Positions 13,456 to 14,681 of a DNA stretch of 14,681 bases are shown in pieces. The notes beneath the pieces are model-generated. The model saw only the letters and a program-made list of their open reading frames with translations. It was not told the DNA's origin and did no database searches. The DNA is from Dehalococcoidia bacterium UBA1151 (GTDB lineage Bacteria > Chloroflexota > Dehalococcoidia > Lucifugimonadales > Lucifugimonadaceae), in assembly GCA_002311865.1 (NCBI GenBank), contig DBZV01000173.1, positions 16,966-31,646 of the forward strand, written 5' to 3'. Position 1 is the stretch's first letter; each line of letters starts with the position of its first letter. The translations under genes and the position numbers were made by a program.

Positions 13456-14050
13456 GGCGATAGCCAGGCAGAGCGAGAAATGGCCGTCAATGTTGGCCGC
13501 CCTGTTGGTAGCGCTTGCGCTTGCTGTCGCGTGTGATGGTGGGACGATAACCGGGATCGACGTTGCATCACCCGAGTTTCTTGATCACCCGGACTGTCAG
13601 ACGATAAGTCGAGTGCCGTTGTCAGTTGAGAACCTGAAGTTCTCATTTGGCGATGGAGAGTTCGAAATCAATGCGGAGATGGCTCGTGATGTACCACAGC
13701 GAACGCAGGGATACATGTGCCGATCAGATATCACGGCAGGTACAGGAATGTGGTTTGAACTTCCGGCAGAGACAAGTCGCAGATTCTGGATGTACAACAC
13801 CTATGTGCCACTCGACATAATCTACTTCGACGCATCTGATGTTGCTGTGGCGGCGGTCACACTTCTGCCCTGTCCGCGCGCAGAAGTTGAGTCGGATAAT
13901 GCGTGGCGGAATCGCTGCGAATGGGAGTCTCAGCAGTTCAGTGCCGGTGAGTCCCCGCATATCAACGTTTTGGAACTTCCCGCCGGTTGGTTGGCCTCAG
14001 AAGGGTTTGATTTGATAAAAGCTCCAAAGAACCTCACCGTACTCAGATGA
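13433..14050 (+). CDS. DUF192 family lipoprotein
   Basis: DUF192 is a small conserved domain of unknown function, often exported. The visible core is a strand rich in acidic residues, then RTQGYMCRSDI, GTGMWFELP, RRFWMYNTYVPLDIIYFD and, near the end, VLELPAGWLASEGF, which matches the family order. N-terminal: hydrophobic LAALLVALALAVA followed by Cys34, a lipoprotein signal (AVAC, with alanine at -3 a little atypical). The start is uncertain: GTG 13433 supplies basic residues before the hydrophobic stretch and overlaps the enolase gene by 23 bases; ATG 13490 would give 187 residues but no charged n-region. Neither has a strong ribosome binding site. Odd: about 15-20 extra residues after LLPCP containing a second cysteine, so Cys147 and Cys162 could pair, with Cys55 and Cys96 also present. 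The protein is likely attached to the outer face of the membrane. Confidence 0.85.
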   Translation: MSRAIRTEAIARQSEKWPSMLAALLVALALAVACDGGTITGIDVASPEFLDHPDCQTISRVPLSVENLKFSFGDGEFEINAEMARDVPQRTQGYMCRSDITAGTGMWFELPAETSRRFWMYNTYVPLDIIYFDASDVAVAAVTLLPCPRAEVESDNAWRNRCEWESQQFSAGESPHINVLELPAGWLASEGFDLIKAPKNLTVLR

Positions 14051-14681
14051 GTATTGAGAGGAAAATGCAGGCGGTCGCGCTCGTGATATTCGATGGCCTC
14101 GGGTATTCGCTGTCTAGACAAGTTGCGCTGGCCAGCGCCATTATCCAACAACTCTCGCCGGACACCATGGCCGAGGTGAGGCAAGCTCTGGAAGCGCCAT
14201 GCTCGGAAGCAGGTATCGAGCTCGCTCAGGCGATGGAATGGCTGATGTTCCCGAACCACGCCGAGACCGTTTCTGGCGGCACGAGCACGGCGGATGCGTT
14301 GGCCCACATCGATCTGCTCTCCCATGCGCAGGCCTTATTGAGCGAAGACGCAATTGCGGAGATTGCAGAAGTACGGAGATCCATCGCTGAGGAAGCACGC
14401 TATGTTCCATGGGTTGCGGATACGCCTCACCTGACATCCGCCAGAAACGGCAACTTAACCTTCCCAACACATGCGTCCGGTCGGCTCGTAGGGTTTGAAG
14501 ATCTGGATCCGGCAGTCATGGGCAACTCTGATACAGGGCACCAGCAGATTGGCAATATCTGGGTTGCACCACAGACCGCGCTCGAAATTTCAGCAGCAAT
14601 CAGCTCTGGGCAGTTCATCGCTAACCCACAGCTCAATGAAGCTATCGAGCGCGTATCTTCATCAGGAAACCTGAATTTTCG
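14047..14681 (+). CDS. Phosphoglycerate mutase of the metal-dependent (iPGM, alkaline-phosphatase superfamily) type, 5' part
   Basis: Open to the right edge of the window (no stop), 211 full codons seen. Metal-dependent, 2,3-bisphosphoglycerate-independent mutases interconvert 3- and 2-phosphoglycerate through a phosphoserine. Visible: ALVIFDGLGYS with metal ligand Asp16, HASGRLVG, MGNSDTGHQQIGN with the catalytic Ser161, and ISAAISSGQFIANPQL, the segment that follows it in this family. Canonical enzymes place the serine near residue 62, about 50 residues after the Asp; here the distance is 145, giving roughly 90 extra, mostly helical-looking residues (about 21-120) before DTPHL. MGNSEVGH is altered to MGNSDTGH. 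The ATG at 14047 overlaps the DUF192 stop as ATGA; an internal ATG at 14065 behind GAGAGG is an alternative start. The family call is strong from the motifs, but the missing C-terminal half limits certainty about substrate. Confidence 0.82.
   Translation, partial: MSIERKMQAVALVIFDGLGYSLSRQVALASAIIQQLSPDTMAEVRQALEAPCSEAGIELAQAMEWLMFPNHAETVSGGTSTADALAHIDLLSHAQALLSEDAIAEIAEVRRSIAEEARYVPWVADTPHLTSARNGNLTFPTHASGRLVGFEDLDPAVMGNSDTGHQQIGNIWVAPQTALEISAAISSGQFIANPQLNEAIERVSSSGNLNF

Overview
The window reads as about 14.7 kb of an ordinary bacterial chromosome, densely packed and moderately GC-rich, with no mobile elements, CRISPR array, tRNA or rRNA visible. The protein sequences suggest a Chloroflexota bacterium, most likely Dehalococcoidia or the marine SAR202 lineage. 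The hints are a ribose-phosphate pyrophosphokinase of a divergent type that I recall from Dehalococcoidia, a mandelate-racemase-type enolase superfamily member (a family reported as expanded in SAR202), and several TTG or GTG starts. This placement is an inference from remembered family patterns, not a database result.

Layout, left to right. On the plus strand: the 3' part of coaBC (coenzyme A synthesis, cut by the window edge) and valS. valS converges on a six-gene minus-strand block and shares a 4-base CTAG stop overlap with it. In its own direction that block reads: small zinc-ribbon protein, crotonase-family protein (broken by one frameshift), prs, secA, polX, and an unrecognised protein of about 276 residues translationally coupled to polX. 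Gaps inside the block are 42, 3, 45 and 25 bases and then a 1-base overlap, so it is very probably one polycistron. A 261-base divergent intergenic region follows. Then, on the plus strand: ispH (isoprenoid synthesis) behind a perfect TATAAT box, an enolase superfamily enzyme, a DUF192 lipoprotein, and the 5' part of a phosphoglycerate mutase that leaves the window.

Functionally this is mostly housekeeping: CoA, aminoacyl-tRNA, PRPP, protein export, DNA repair, isoprenoid and glycolytic steps. The less ordinary items are the phosphoglycerate mutase with roughly 90 extra residues between its first metal ligand and its catalytic serine, the unknown protein coupled to PolX, the frameshifted crotonase that also lacks the usual catalytic glutamates, the CoaC half lacking two classical active-site residues, and the divergent Prs. 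I saw no convincing multi-gene novel system.
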